The notes: generated from the sequence alone by a model not told the origin. Positions 25,161-36,122 are shown, numbered from the stretch's first letter. The stretch is DNA of 64,000 bases from Vicugna pacos (GCF_048564905.1 NW_027328740.1:31981019-32045018), one strand, 5' to 3'. A program made the numbers and translations.

Positions 25161-28100
25161 TGTGTTTTGTGAAGAAACACATGGATCCTGTGAGAAAAGA
25201 AATTTACTGAAAGAAAAAACCTGAGAAAAATTGTAAAGTGTGGTGGATAAATCATACAATATTAAACAAAAATGGATTGCTGTAAGAATCAAAGGAAATA
25301 TCTATAAAGAAATATGACAACAAAAACAAATTCCATGGGGTATAGCAAAAGAAGTATTAATAGGGATGCTTATAGCAAAATAATCCCACTTATACAAATA
25401 AGAAACATCTCTCTTTCTTATAACATAATCCTACAAAGCAAAGATGTAGGAAAATAATAAACAAACTTGTTAGTTGATGGAAAGACAGCTGAAAGGTCAG
25501 AATATAAATTAAAAATGTTAAAAATAGAAACATCTAATCAAACTACATAATTGCTTTTGAAATATAAATATAACTGTTAAGCTTTAATGAGACTAATGTG
25601 CAAAAAAGAGAGTAAAGATTAAAAAGCTCAAAAATGAATGAGAATTTACAGCTTATATCAAAGTAACACAAAGCATCATAAGATGATACAACAAATTATA
25701 TGCCAATTAAAATGGAAACCCTAGAAGAAATGGACAATTTTTTGAAAGACGTGTTCCCCAGGATGGAATGAGAAATAGAAAATATTAACAGATTAGCACT
25801 AATGAAATTGAATTAGTAATTAAAAAAAATCTCCCAGGAAACAAAATTACAGGCCTAGACATCTTCACAGGTGACTTCTGCCAAAAATTTAGAGAAGAGC
25901 TATCACCTATACTTCTTAGAGAATTCCAAAAATTTGCAGAGGAAGGGAGGCTTCCACATTTCTGTATCACACTACTACTAAGGCAGGAACAAACATCTCA
26001 TAAAATTACAGGTTAAATACTACTGATAAGCATACATGAAAAATTCATCACTAAATTGTTAACAAATCAAACAATACATTAAAAGTATTATACAGTATGA
26101 TTAAGTCCCTTTTATTCCAGGGATGCAAAAGTGATTCATTACCCACAAATTAATCAATATGATACACCAAACTAACAAACTGAAATATAAAAATTATATG
26201 GTCTCCTCAAAAGTGTCATAAAATGTTTTGACAAATTCAGTATCTATTTATGATTATATTGCTCCTCAAAGTGGGCATGAAGAAACATACCTCAACACAG
26301 TTAAGGTCTTATATGACAACAACTCAACTAACATGACACTCACTGATTAAAATCTGAAAGCATCTCCTGTAAGAGCAGGAAGAAGACAAGAATGCTCATT
26401 TTTACCATTGTTATTCAGTATAATATTGGAAATTCTATCCATAGCTATCCAAAGTAAAAGTTAATAAAATATAGCTATTTCAGAAAAGGAGTAAAAGTAT
26501 CTGTTTGCAGATGAAATACTTTAAAAAGAAATCCTAAAGAAGACGCCACAAAACTACTAGAGCTTATCAATGCATTTGGTAAAATTTCAGAATGTAAATT
26601 AACATACAGAAATCTTGCATTTCTACACACTAACAACAAGCTAACAGATAGAGAAAGTGAGGGAACTGTCTCATTTACAGTTGCATTACAAAAAAAAAAT
26701 CAAGAAATGTATCCAACCAAGGAGGTAAAATACCTGTACCCAGAAAACTATAAAAAATTTATAAAAGAATTTGAAGCTAATACAGACAGGATTACTGTGG
26801 ATCATACATTAGGAAAAATATATTGTTTAAATGACAGTACTAACGAAGAAAACACACAAATTAATTTCAGTGCCTATCAAAATACAAAGTGCATTTTCAG
26901 ACACTTACAAAAAATAATTCTTAAATTTACATGTAAACACATAAGAGTTGAAATCACTAAAAAGAAAAGAAATGAAAAGGAAGCAAACTAAAAACACAAA
27001 CAAATTTTACAAAGAACAAAGAGGAAGTATCACTGTCCCTGATTTTAAACTGTAATACAAAGCTACAATAATGAATATGGTAGAGGAACAGAACAAAGAG
27101 AATAATGGAACACTACAGAATGCCTATAAATGAAATCAGACAGTAATGGTCATTTAGCCCATTACAAAAAAAATGAATATATAGTGGGAGAAAGGTAATT
27201 AACAGGCACATGAAAATGGTCAACATCACTAACCATCAGAAAAATGCAAGTCCATAACACAATGAGAAATTATGTCACTCCTGTCAGAATGACAGTGATC
27301 AAAATGATAAAAAATATAAATATTGGTGAGGATGTAAGGAAAAGGACCCTGATGCAATGCTTGAGTGAATGTAAATTTTTATTGCCACTGTGGAAAACAC
27401 TCTGGAGTTTTATCAAAAAAAAATGAAATATGATCCAACATTTCCATATCAGGATACTTATTCCAAGAGAATAAAAACACTATTCAGAAAAGATAAATTC
27501 AACCCTATATTCACTGCAGCATTATTTACAATAGCCAGGATATAGAAGTAAACTAATTGCTCATCAATAAATGATGGATAAAGAAAATGTCTGTTTATAA
27601 TATATATATCTAACCATCTATCAACTAAAGATTTATCTATATTTATATATATATGCACATACACTTAATATATATATATGTACAGTATATATATATATGC
27701 ACACACACACATAAAATTTCAATGGGTTATTACTCAGCTCTAAAAAGTATAAGTTCTTGTCTTTTGCAACAAATGGGTAGACCAAGAGGATAATATGCTA
27801 AGTGAAATAATTCAGACAGATAATGACAAATGCTAAATTATTTTACTCATATTTAGAATTTAAAACAAATTAACATAACAAAACAGAAAAGGAGTTAGGG
27901 ATATAGAAAGAAACAGGTTGTTTACAAGAAGGAGGGAAATGTGGTGAAGAAAAAGAAATAGTGAGGAAAATTAAGAGAGAAAATTTTCCAACTGACAAAT
28001 TAATTGAGTCAGGGACCAGAAATGCACTGTATGGGGAATAGTCAATAACTATGAAATATCTTTAAATAGCAACAAATCATAACTAGTTTTATTCTTGTGA

Positions 28101-28589
28101 TCAATTTGAATTGTATTAAAATTTGCAAACATTATGTTATGTAAGAGAAACGAACACAGTGTTATACATTAAACTACACTTCAAAAACAAACAGACATAC
28201 TTATAGAAAAAAATAGATTTGTAGTTAACAGAGGAAGGGGTTGGAAAAGGAGATTTAGATTAATGCACTCTGAAGATACAAACCTCCAGCCATAAAATAA
28301 ACGTGTTCAAGGGATGCTAAGTTTTAACATGATAAATACAATTAATAATGCTTTATGTTATATATGAATGTTGTTAAGAGAGTAGACCATAAGTTTTCTC
28401 ATCACAACAAAAAGAGTAATTGTATTTCTTTAATATTGTATCTAAATGATATAATGAATTCTCCCTAAAGTTGCTATAATATTTACTTCATGATAATGTA
28501 ACTCAAATATCTACCCTGTGCATCTAAACTTACACAATGTTTTATGTCAATTACATCTCAATAAAAGCAGAAGGAAAAATGGAAAGACA
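25161..28589 (+). repeat. LINE-1, 5'-truncated, plus strand, about 3.4 kb
   Basis: ORF2 blocks run in order from near 25200 to the C-terminal remnant at 27244-27426, then the 3' UTR and a tail ending ACATCTCAATAAAAGCAG near 28553-28570. It includes a TA-rich run at about 27598-27710. It borders the HSFY 3' flank. The unit B copy is about 59466-62838. Confidence 0.85.
27598..27712 (+). repeat. TA/CA-rich simple repeat
   Basis: Alternating TATATA and CACACA runs in the 3' part of the L1. The unit B counterpart is at about 61886-61970. Confidence 0.85.
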
Positions 28590-31500
28590 ATGAACATTGT
28601 TTCCCAAGTCACTTCACATGATTGTTTTTGCAGCAAGCAATCTTGAGTCATGGTAGACTTATCTTAGAGAAAGATACTAATAAATAATTGATTCTAATAA
28701 ATTATACATAAAGATACTAATATAATTAGGGTTTTATCATGCTTTAAACTTTCTTCATGATAACAGCCCACTGATTCTGTAGGCGTCAAAATTTCACTCT
28801 GTGTATTCATCTGAGATTAGTGAATGGATACAAAAGTTAACCATGGCTGCTTTTGCTGTGAGTGATCAAGTTCACTGTCTCTGACCAAAGGTCTCATCTC
28901 CCCAAGAGCATCAGTAAGAAAGGAACATACTAGGTTGCTAAAAATCTCAGCATGGTAAAATCTCAGAACTCCTACAATTCTTAACTGTTTTGCAATGGGA
29001 ATGCAATACTGACAAAAACATTATTTTGGATAACAATATGGTGTTTTCTCAAGGATGCATAAGGGGATGTGAAAATAATACTTGAGATCCATAAGAAACA
29101 TCCTCGCTCAAGTGCTGGCAAAGAAGTGTAAAGATTCTGCATTATTAGGACTGAGGACTGCTTTCAAAATGATGACTATGTTCACTGTATTTCAGGTAGT
29201 CCAATGAAAGAAAAGTTATTGCTATTTGTAGATGAACGGGAACACATCAGCTGTTCAGTCCCTATAAATTAGTCATTGGGTGTTCAAATACAAAATAAGT
29301 TGTGTCAACAATGAGAATTAAAAGAAAAATAAACTTGGACATAAGCTTAAATTAAAAAGGAGACACAGTCTTGTGCTGGGCTCTGGGGATTGGAGAATGT
29401 ATATGCCTCAGTCCAATTCAAGGGTTCAGTGGCTTGGCCCTAGCATTAGCTCGGGATTCAATGAACAGGTAACAATTAGTATACTGGGAGAAATATAATC
29501 TACCACTCCCTGATTGGAAGAAAATCTGGTGGCTCAATGAAACTCTTAATTCACAGAAATTCTGAAACATGCAGAGGAATAATCCACTGATGACTCAACT
29601 AAGACAATCTTAGTTACTGCTTAAAAATCCATCTTCACATACACACACAGTGGTAGACAAGTCTGTAGTATTTAGTGGGAAGAATTCAGTGGGCAGAGCT
29701 CAGAGAATAGTTTTCAAAACACCAGCCTACTTTTGTACTTTTGCAAATAGCCTACTTTTCCCAGGTAGAAAACTATAGATGGACAAACAAACAATACTTT
29801 TCTTTAGGATTTCTTATTCTGAAAGTAAGCAGTAGCTTTTGACTTATCAGTGTAGAACCTTGTTATGATGACCACGGTAAGACCCACTGTCTGATAAGAG
29901 AGCTGGTAATTAGCTGCTGAACCAGCCCATCTGAACCCAAGACTGCTAATATAAGCGAAAACATAGCCACCATCAGAGTTGAGCTGACAAATTTAAAAGC
30001 TTGATATTTGTGTTATAGGAACACCCACTGCTGTCCAGACACAGGTCTCCTGCTGAAAGTGGGCTCTTTTCTTCCCTTGGTAAAGGTCATATTGGTGGGA
30101 TGTTTCTAGAGCTTACCCTGATCCATTAACCCATTTTCCAGATTATCAAAGTCTTTCTTCACAACAGGTGACACATTTTCAGGACACAATGTTGCCATTT
30201 CAGTTTTATCCGCTGACACTGGCTGCATGATTGTGAGCAGAAGCCTTAGGCTCCCTGACCAAGCCTACACTTATCCCAGAAATTCAGCTCATTTCACATT
30301 CTGAAAATGTTTCACCTCTTATTTTATATTAATGGGAAATAGTCAAAGTATTCCATGAATATTTTATATTTCCTAGTATCTGCAGAAATTTGATATTATT
30401 GCAGTTGGACAAATATTTAATTCTACCACTCTCACCTCTTTTTAGTCCACACAGTTTAGATTGCAATTTAGTTACTGAATTCACCCACCCCAACCAAGGG
30501 TCTAGTACCTCATAAATACTTCCTGTGTGAAGGTTAGAATGGCACAAGTTATGTGGGGTGTATAAACGTACATTAAATGTTTGCATTGGCACTGTCTCTT
30601 CTGGATAAACTCTGATTCTAAGAAGTCAATTAATTAGAAATCAGTATACTTATTGGTATGCGGAAAAGAATCAGCTCTTTTGGGATGGGTGGGTGATGAA
30701 GAGACAGGAAAATATCCATCAAATGAGAATGAAATGCCTTAGGCCTCTGGAGGTATGAATTAAGAAGAAAATAATACTTTGTCTACTGTACATACCTCCA
30801 ATTACAGTTTTGAGTGACTAGTCCTTGGGCTACGAAAAGAGCTAGTATGTGGTGAAGAGTAAAGAACATAACGAAACAGTTTTAAAACTATGATAGTTTT
30901 GTTGTTTCAGGATAGTAGACTTTGCTTAAAGTCAACATGTATTTTTCTTTCACTAAATACTAAAATGCATCCTGTGGCATATTCTGTGCTTACAGTGCTG
31001 GTATCCAATTTAGACAAGGAAAGGGGTATAGACAGAAAATATCTTGAGGAGGTGATTTCTCTGCTGAGACTACGAAAATCTTTATAGGTAAAATGAGGAC
31101 ATCCTAAGTCGAAGGAAGAGCTGGAGCCAAAGTTGTGAGGTTTTATTTAATATGGTCCATAAACATTTGCCTGGATGTATTTCCAGAAACAGTGAAACAT
31201 AAAGATATGCCAAATTAGTAAGATGTCAGATCTATAATAAAATGACTAAACTATGTTGAGTTTGTGGGCTTACAGTGGAAAGGCATTTAGTGCAACCTTT
31301 AGGATGTAAGCTTGTCTTTGTCTGGATCATAAAAGTAACTTAAAATATTCACTTGAAAATATAGTGTAGATTCTTGAGGGGAAGAAAAGAAATCACAAAT
31401 TGGAATGCTTTGAAAACAGCACAGAGAAGACCATAGATAAAATTGCTTTTAAATTCTATCACATGCTTAATGTGCCATCTGAGTCTATATCATGTGACTT

Positions 31501-31836
31501 TTATGATACCAGGCATGACATAATAGAGACCATGATCCCTGGGCCAGTTCCTGCATTTATCTCCTGTTCTAATGTATCCTAACTTAACTCTTTTCATACT
31601 TTCCAGGATGAACCAGAAACCACTTAGTAATTTACCCTATCTCCATGTTTTAGTTTTTTACAAATTCTTCAATTTTTTCTTCTTCCTTAGAAATTATTTA
31701 AATTTATACCCATATGTTGCATTAAATGATCATATCAATCAAATATCTATTTTTTTCTTTAAATGGTAACTTAGTCTCACGTTTAACTTTTTACACTATT
31801 TAAAAAAAATAAGGATAATAAAGTTACACATCTAAG
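28590..31836. other. HSFY 3' flank, single-copy-like sequence without a recognised gene
   Basis: About 3.2 kb lies between the tail of the last L1 and the HSFY polyadenylation signal. It has mixed base composition, no L1-like stretches that I recognise and only short open frames (87 codons at 30329-30592 minus, 65 at 30890-31087 plus, 60 at 31400-31582 plus), none resembling a known protein. Its first 1.16 kb is repeated in unit B at about 62840-64000 with about 10% difference. It may hold non-coding exons of the HSFY locus, but nothing shows this. Confidence 0.6.
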
Positions 31837-31842
31837 TTTATT
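31837..31842 (-). promoter_or_regulatory. Polyadenylation signal AATAAA for the HSFY copy
   Basis: A canonical AATAAA on the minus strand lies about 100 bp beyond the HSFY stop codon, where a short 3' UTR would end. Its role is inferred from position; the region is AT-rich and chance hexamers are common. Confidence 0.4.
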
Positions 31843-31941
31843 GTTCAAATAAGAAAATTGCAGATATTTGTCGACATTTACCAACATCAAATTTAATCTT
31901 TGTAATCCTGCATAATCTGGTTGTCCTCTGGTGGATCAGTT

Positions 31942-32628
31942 TTAATTAGGATGACATTCATAAACTGAAGATGGCTGATGAGTTGGCCTTGAAAGGGAGG
32001 TAGCTGATGTATCAGCTATCACTGTCACTGGAAACCGTGGGTTGCTCCCTGGTTGAAGTTTAGATAAATGACATTTATTGGCAGATATGTTGTGATATCT
32101 ATTTTGAAATGTAGAAGGCTTCACCATCAGTCCAAATTAATTGCTCTGTATGGGAGACAAGATGCTCTACTGAGAAGTAGAAGTTGTAGTTGTAATGAAG
32201 TTCAAAACACAGCCATTTGCTTCAGTGTAGCTGCTTTCAGAGTGCCCGTGGACAGTGGTCAACTGATTTAAATTAGCACGTTGATCCACTGCAATTTGTT
32301 CTGGTGGTCTACATGACATTGATGATGGAGGAGAAAAATCACTTCTGATCGGGGTAATTGTATCACCAATTATGTGGCTAGTAGAGGGCTTTCTTATTAG
32401 AGGCATGTTTAAATTTGGAGAAGGTAAAAATGCACTTTCTCAACTAGTGTCAGCCATAAAATCAGAATTATGTTTACGAACATTACCTCCTCTTTTAAAG
32501 TGCTTCTTGTTCACATTTTGAGCCAATGAAGATACCAGAGAGGAATTTTTAATCCCAATTCTTCATTTTATTCTCTCTAAAAGCAGGGGAAACCCTCATT
32601 TAATATTTGGATTATGATAGAACTGAAG
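31942..32628 (-). other. HSFY: HSFY exon 2 (C-terminal region, five in-frame stops)
   Basis: One reading frame from 32628 to the TAA at 31942-31944 matches the HSFY C-terminal half throughout. It is interrupted by TGA at 32596-32598, 32563-32565 and 32440-32442, TAG at 32167-32169 and TAA at 32137-32139. All are in the same frame, so no frameshift is needed inside this exon. Two of the TGA codons sit where the human protein has arginine. The longest open pieces are 79 codons (32167-32406, MPLIRKPS to TTTTSTSQ) and 61 codons (31942-32127). Confidence 0.88.
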
Positions 32629-33101
32629 CTACAACCAAAGGAGAAAGTTTTTAGTAATATTTTAAACCAAAACACAAGACTATAATAAGAATCACCTATA
32701 AAACCTCAGATTTCACTTTTACTATGCAAAGATAATATCATCAAAATATGAAAATTGATAATGATATTTTGAAGTTACTTATTTGGAAAATACACATTTA
32801 AATAGTGTAGTCATCAAATTTAAGAAGTTAGCATTTGCAGTAACGGTGAATGCCAATTTTGAAAAGCAGCTTTAATACCTTTATTTAGGTTTCTGCTAAG
32901 ATTTATAGTTGCTAGCAAAGTTTCTCAAAATCTTGAATACTTAAGGCACTGTTCTCATTTTTAGAAAAAATAAAGAATTTTAGCCTTTGTAGTTTTATAC
33001 AATTTTCAAAACCTACCTTCATATTTATATTACCACAGAGTGATGTACAAAATAAAATTTTATACATCAGTTACCAAGACGTAACTAAAATTTCTGAATA
33101 T
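32629..33101 (-). other. HSFY: HSFY intron (473 bp, phase 0) with lost donor
   Basis: The similarity to HSFY stops after codon AAG at 33102 and resumes with LQFYHNPN at 32628, with no codon split. The 3' end looks like a working acceptor: a pyrimidine-rich run ends in TTGTAG at 32629, and a TACTAA-type branch-point candidate lies about 20-25 bp upstream (around 32652-32657). The 5' end reads AAG followed by ATATTC, so the usual GT is AT. Exon ends were inferred from protein similarity, not from transcripts. Confidence 0.72.
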
Positions 33102-33600
33102 CTTGCTTAAAACAGAGACTTCTATTTCTTCTGCCAGAAAGTCAGCTAGACAAGCAGATCTTTGAAAATTCTGCCGTACTTAACTAAACCCATAAAAGAT
33201 AAGCTGTCTAATTAAACGATTCAAATATTCTGAAAGGGGCCATTCTTTCCAAAACATCCTTCTTAAAGACATCTTCGTCAATCACTATGGAAGTTCCATT
33301 ATCATCCCAACAGATGGATTTAAATTGGTCACTCCAAGCCATTTTCCAGAGTTTACTTGGAAGTGTCAGAAAACGAAAATCATTATCTTCATCTGGTTCC
33401 GAGACACAATGTGTGTAACATTGTCTTTTTATCAAGGATTCTTCTGACAAAGTCTGAAAAGCATTTTCTTCAATCATACACCTCAAGTCCAAGTCCTCAG
33501 AGAATGTTTGATCACACAATAGAGATCTACCGGAGTTTCCTGAACCAGTTTGTCCATTTTTACTAGACACATCTTGAATTTCTGAAGAAATATGTTCCAT
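33102..33600 (-). other. HSFY: HSFY exon 1 (N-terminus and most of the DNA-binding domain)
   Basis: The ATG at 33598-33600 aligns with the start of human HSFY (MEHISSEIQDVS against MAHVSSETQDVS) and has G at -3 and +4, a good initiation context. The first 130 codons are open and include the acidic region and the winged-helix core through APFRIFES. After an approximately 14-bp deletion the protein similarity resumes in another frame as IRQLIFYGFS, then a stop, then VRQNFQRSACLADFLAEEIEVSVLSK. The exon ends with a complete AAG codon at 33102, where the human protein also moves to exon 2 sequence (SK then LKFYYN). Confidence 0.88.
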
Positions 33601-33732
33601 CTCAAATAACTTTTACTATAGCTACTTTTCTAATCTGAATGATTTTGAGCACTGCAGCTTCAAATGCTGCTTTAGCAGGCCTGCACATTTAAACTGCTAG
33701 GCCATCAAAATGGTTCTCAACTTGAGTGGTTG

Positions 33733-33740
33733 TGACATCA
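33733..33740 (-). promoter_or_regulatory. CRE-like site (TGATGTCA on the minus strand)
   Basis: The plus strand reads TGACATCA, one base from the palindromic CRE TGACGTCA and equal to a methylated and deaminated CpG version of it. CREM/ATF-type factors bind such sites in spermatid promoters. It lies about 135 bp upstream of the HSFY start codon. Function is inferred. Confidence 0.45.
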
Positions 33741-33751
33741 CAAAATGACAG

Positions 33752-33764
33752 GTCTCCTAGCAAC
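33752..33764 (+). promoter_or_regulatory. RFX X-box (GTCTCC-T-AGCAAC)
   Basis: The site fits the X-box pattern of two half sites, GTNNCC and RGNNAC, separated by one base. RFX2 and related factors use it in meiotic and spermatid promoters. It lies 12 bp from the CRE-like site and about 155 bp upstream of the HSFY ATG. The match is seen directly; regulation is inferred. Confidence 0.55.
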
Positions 33765-34012
33765 CAAAGTGTAACATTCAGCGAGTGTTTCCTTCTCATT
33801 CATCCAGTTAAAATGAAACATACATGATGTTTATTTTTATAATGTGATGTGCAAATATTTTCCCCACAAAAATCTTTTGAAATAATTTAATTTTGGGTTC
33901 TTTGAAATAAAACCAATCTCCTTCCTTTTGTACACAAATTTATACCAGATTGGTGAACAGAGTATAAATATGCACAAAATAAATAAAATAATATTAAAGT
34001 TTTGGTATTTAA

Positions 34013-34960
34013 AGTGAAATTTGAGTAAAACCTTTACCGAAAAGGTATAACAATTTCATTATCATTTGTAATTAAAGTGAAACAAAATTTGATTTGGAAA
34101 CGGAAGTATTTATTTCTCGGTGTACTTTAAAATAAGTATCTCTATATTCAAAATATCAGCAGAATAAATATCAGTTTATTTGCTATGTTTGTAAATAAAT
34201 GGTAAATATTTATGAATTAAAATTAGATTAAAATAATCAATCAAATTTAAGAAATCCCAAAGGGGGGAATTTTTGTTTCAATTTGTAATTCAGTGCTATA
34301 ATTAAAACAAATGTAATTTAATTTTCTACTTTAAAATTACACAAGAGAAAATCTTATTGTACATTTACAAATGTTTATTTTTGACATTCTTTCTTTCAGA
34401 GGGTTTTCAGTCCCTAGAAGGAATAAATTTTCTTGTCATCTTTATAATCCATACTTTTGTGGCTTCTGTTAAGTGTTCCAAAATGATGTTAATAAATAGA
34501 GTTATGCAAAATATCCTGGGTTCTATAAGCAGTAACTTCATTAAGTGGCAATCAAAAAACAAAGAAATAACATTATATGTGGGTTGGGATGGATAAGACC
34601 AGGTAATGCATTTTAGGAAGCAATGTGTTCCCAAGTCCTGAAACAGTTGGCATTGTTATTATAATACGGTGTTTTAAGGGAACTGCTTTGTGCACTAATT
34701 GTAAATAATAGCTATGTTCTGTATCAGTAAACTGTAGTAAATCCAGTTCTACCAAAATTTATATTCATTATTTAGAAATAAATTTCATTAAACATAAGTC
34801 AAATTCAAATTGAGTGAAAAATTTTTAATAAATATATGTACACTCAAGCTACAATGTAAATTTCTCATTCTGTATGTGTATATTCCATTCTAAATAAATA
34901 TTAGCAACCTGAATACATTGCATATTTTAAGTATTATAAACTATAGTTAAGTTGGATTTA
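34013..34960. other. Non-L1 AT-rich flank, unit B
   Basis: Copy of bases 1-955 lying directly upstream of the HSFY promoter region of unit A. The short open frames here (79 codons at 34357-34596) differ from those in unit A, which supports a non-coding nature. Confidence 0.7.
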
Positions 34961-35660
34961 GTCCTGATCCACAAAATTTATTTAACATATGCAAATCAAT
35001 AAATGTGATACCATCCCTTAGAAAACAGAGAATTCAAAAGAAAGAATCTCAAAAAATGTAGGAAAATTATTGACAGAACTGATCTTAACTTTTGTACACA
35101 AAAAAATTCTTAACAAATTCTCTCTGGATAGAATATAACTAAAGATAAAAAATGCCATTTATGAAAAGCCCATGACTAATATCAAGTTCAATGTTAACCT
35201 ACAGGAAGGTGTTCCTCTGGTCCAGTAATAAGAAAAAATAGCTTATTATCACAAGTCCTAAATTACACTACTAGAAGTCTTAGCCAGAAAATCTAGTGAA
35301 GAAAAAATATAAAAGGCATCCAACTTGTAAACAAGCAGTAAAATTTTTACAGATGACATAATTATACATAGATGGAAAACCCCATAGACTTCTCCAGTGA
35401 GTGTTTGTAACAGTCAACAAACTTAGTAAACTTGCAGAATACAAAATCAATTTACAAATATCAATTGCATTTTTATATACTAACAACAAATTAGGAAAAC
35501 AATTATGTGTACACTTATTCTAAAAAGAATAAAATGGGAATAAAATTGATAAGTGAAATAAAAGATCTAAACATAGATCTATAAATTAAAAGTGCAAGAA
35601 ATATAAGTAAACAAAGTAAATGAAAGATATTCTGTGCTCATGGATTGTATACAACGTGAG
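34960..35660 (+). repeat. LINE-1 ORF2 fragment, plus strand, unit B (longer than in A)
   Basis: Begins as the counterpart of 955-1238 and continues beyond the break in unit A through more RT-region sequence (ATACTAACAACAAATTAG near 35476), up to about 35660 where orientation flips. Confidence 0.75.
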
Positions 35661-36122
35661 GAAATACTCTAATCTATTTTTCACATGTTCAATCTCCCCA
35701 GCACTACTTACTGAGGAGAATGTCTTTTCTTCATTTTATACTCTTGGTTCCTATTTCATGGGTTAATTGATCATAGGTGTGAGAGATTATATCTGGTTGC
35801 TCTATTCTCTCCTATTGATTGCTCTCTGTTTTTGATTCAGTATCATGTTGTTTAAATTATAAAAGCTTTATAGGACTCTTTAACATCAGAGTATTTTACA
35901 CTATTAGATTTAATACTATTTTTCAAGATTATTTTGGCAACTCATGATCTTTGTGGCAACATATAAATTTTGAAAATATTTGTTCTATTTAATGGAAAAA
36001 TCTCATGGGTATTTTGACATGAATCACAGTAAATGTTGATTGCTTTGGGTAGAATTTTTTTCAACCACATACTTTCACATCATTAACATAAGAGATCTTT
36101 TCCTTTCTTTGGATAAGATTTA
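35271..36122. other. 852-bp segment present in unit B, absent in unit A
   Basis: The left match ends at TTACACTA (35263-35270; 1231-1238 in A) and the right match resumes at TCATCAATG (36130; 1246 in A). The segment is L1 sequence continuous with both neighbours, so unit A most likely lost it, rather than unit B gaining it. The break lies at the edges of two L1 pieces in opposite orientation. Confidence 0.85.

Larger units (their letters stand above)
31942..33600 (-). pseudogene. HSFY: HSFY copy, decayed: heat-shock-factor-like Y-linked gene
   Basis: HSFY is a testis-expressed, HSF-type DNA-binding protein encoded on the Y of most placental mammals. Reading the minus strand, two exons (33102-33600 and 31942-32628) cover the whole human-like protein, about 395 codons against about 401. 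Matches recalled from human HSFY include KLWK..SDQFKSI.WD.NGT.IVI near residues 83-107, IRQL.FYGFS, NFQRSA.LA.FL.EE, NKKHF, NLNMPL, LNQLTT, NFITTTTS and the terminal YHPN-like end (ECHPN). Damage is heavy. About 14 bp are missing after RIFES, removing the DAIK stretch of the recognition helix and shifting the frame to a stop at 33208. In the restored frame a TAA lies at 33180-33182. Exon 2 has stops at 32596, 32563, 32440, 32167 and 32137. The intron begins AT instead of GT. The first 130 codons are open and could at most give a fragment without a complete DNA-binding domain. Identity as HSFY is strong; that it is a pseudogene follows directly from the sequence. Confidence 0.93.
1..34012 (+). 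repeat. Tandem amplicon unit A (about 34 kb), register of the HSFY array
   Basis: Bases 1 onward align with 34013 onward, and the match continues in the same order to the window end. Anchor pairs seen directly are 1231/35263, 2201/37089, 4748/39208, 6072/40371, 7143/41463 and 29704/63951. The offset drifts from about 34012 to 34247 because of indels, including an 852-bp segment only in B, about 428 bp only in A and a 161-bp duplication only in A. In a 187-bp stretch of the HSFY 3' flank (near 28870 in A and 63110 in B) I counted about 19 differences, near 10%. All large L1 and LTR insertions are shared, so they predate the duplication. The left boundary at base 1 is the window edge, not a true unit end. 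Confidence 0.93.
33601..34012 (-). promoter_or_regulatory. HSFY upstream region, putative testis promoter
   Basis: This is the 411 bp between the HSFY ATG and the point where unit B homology to base 1 begins. It holds a CRE-like octamer and an RFX X-box within 165 bp of the ATG, on sequence less AT-rich than the surroundings. No clear TATA box is seen at a fitting distance. The remainder, about 33830-34012, is plain AT-rich sequence. Confidence 0.45.

Noticed and set aside
26707-26991. 94-codon frame rich in Lys and Glu
   Set aside because: It lies in plus-strand L1 ORF2 past the RT domain and reads as an L1 remnant.
33208-33600. Considered as a functional short HSFY gene
   Set aside because: The product would stop inside the DNA-binding domain, lacking the recognition-helix end and all of exon 2; no evidence for use of the truncated form.
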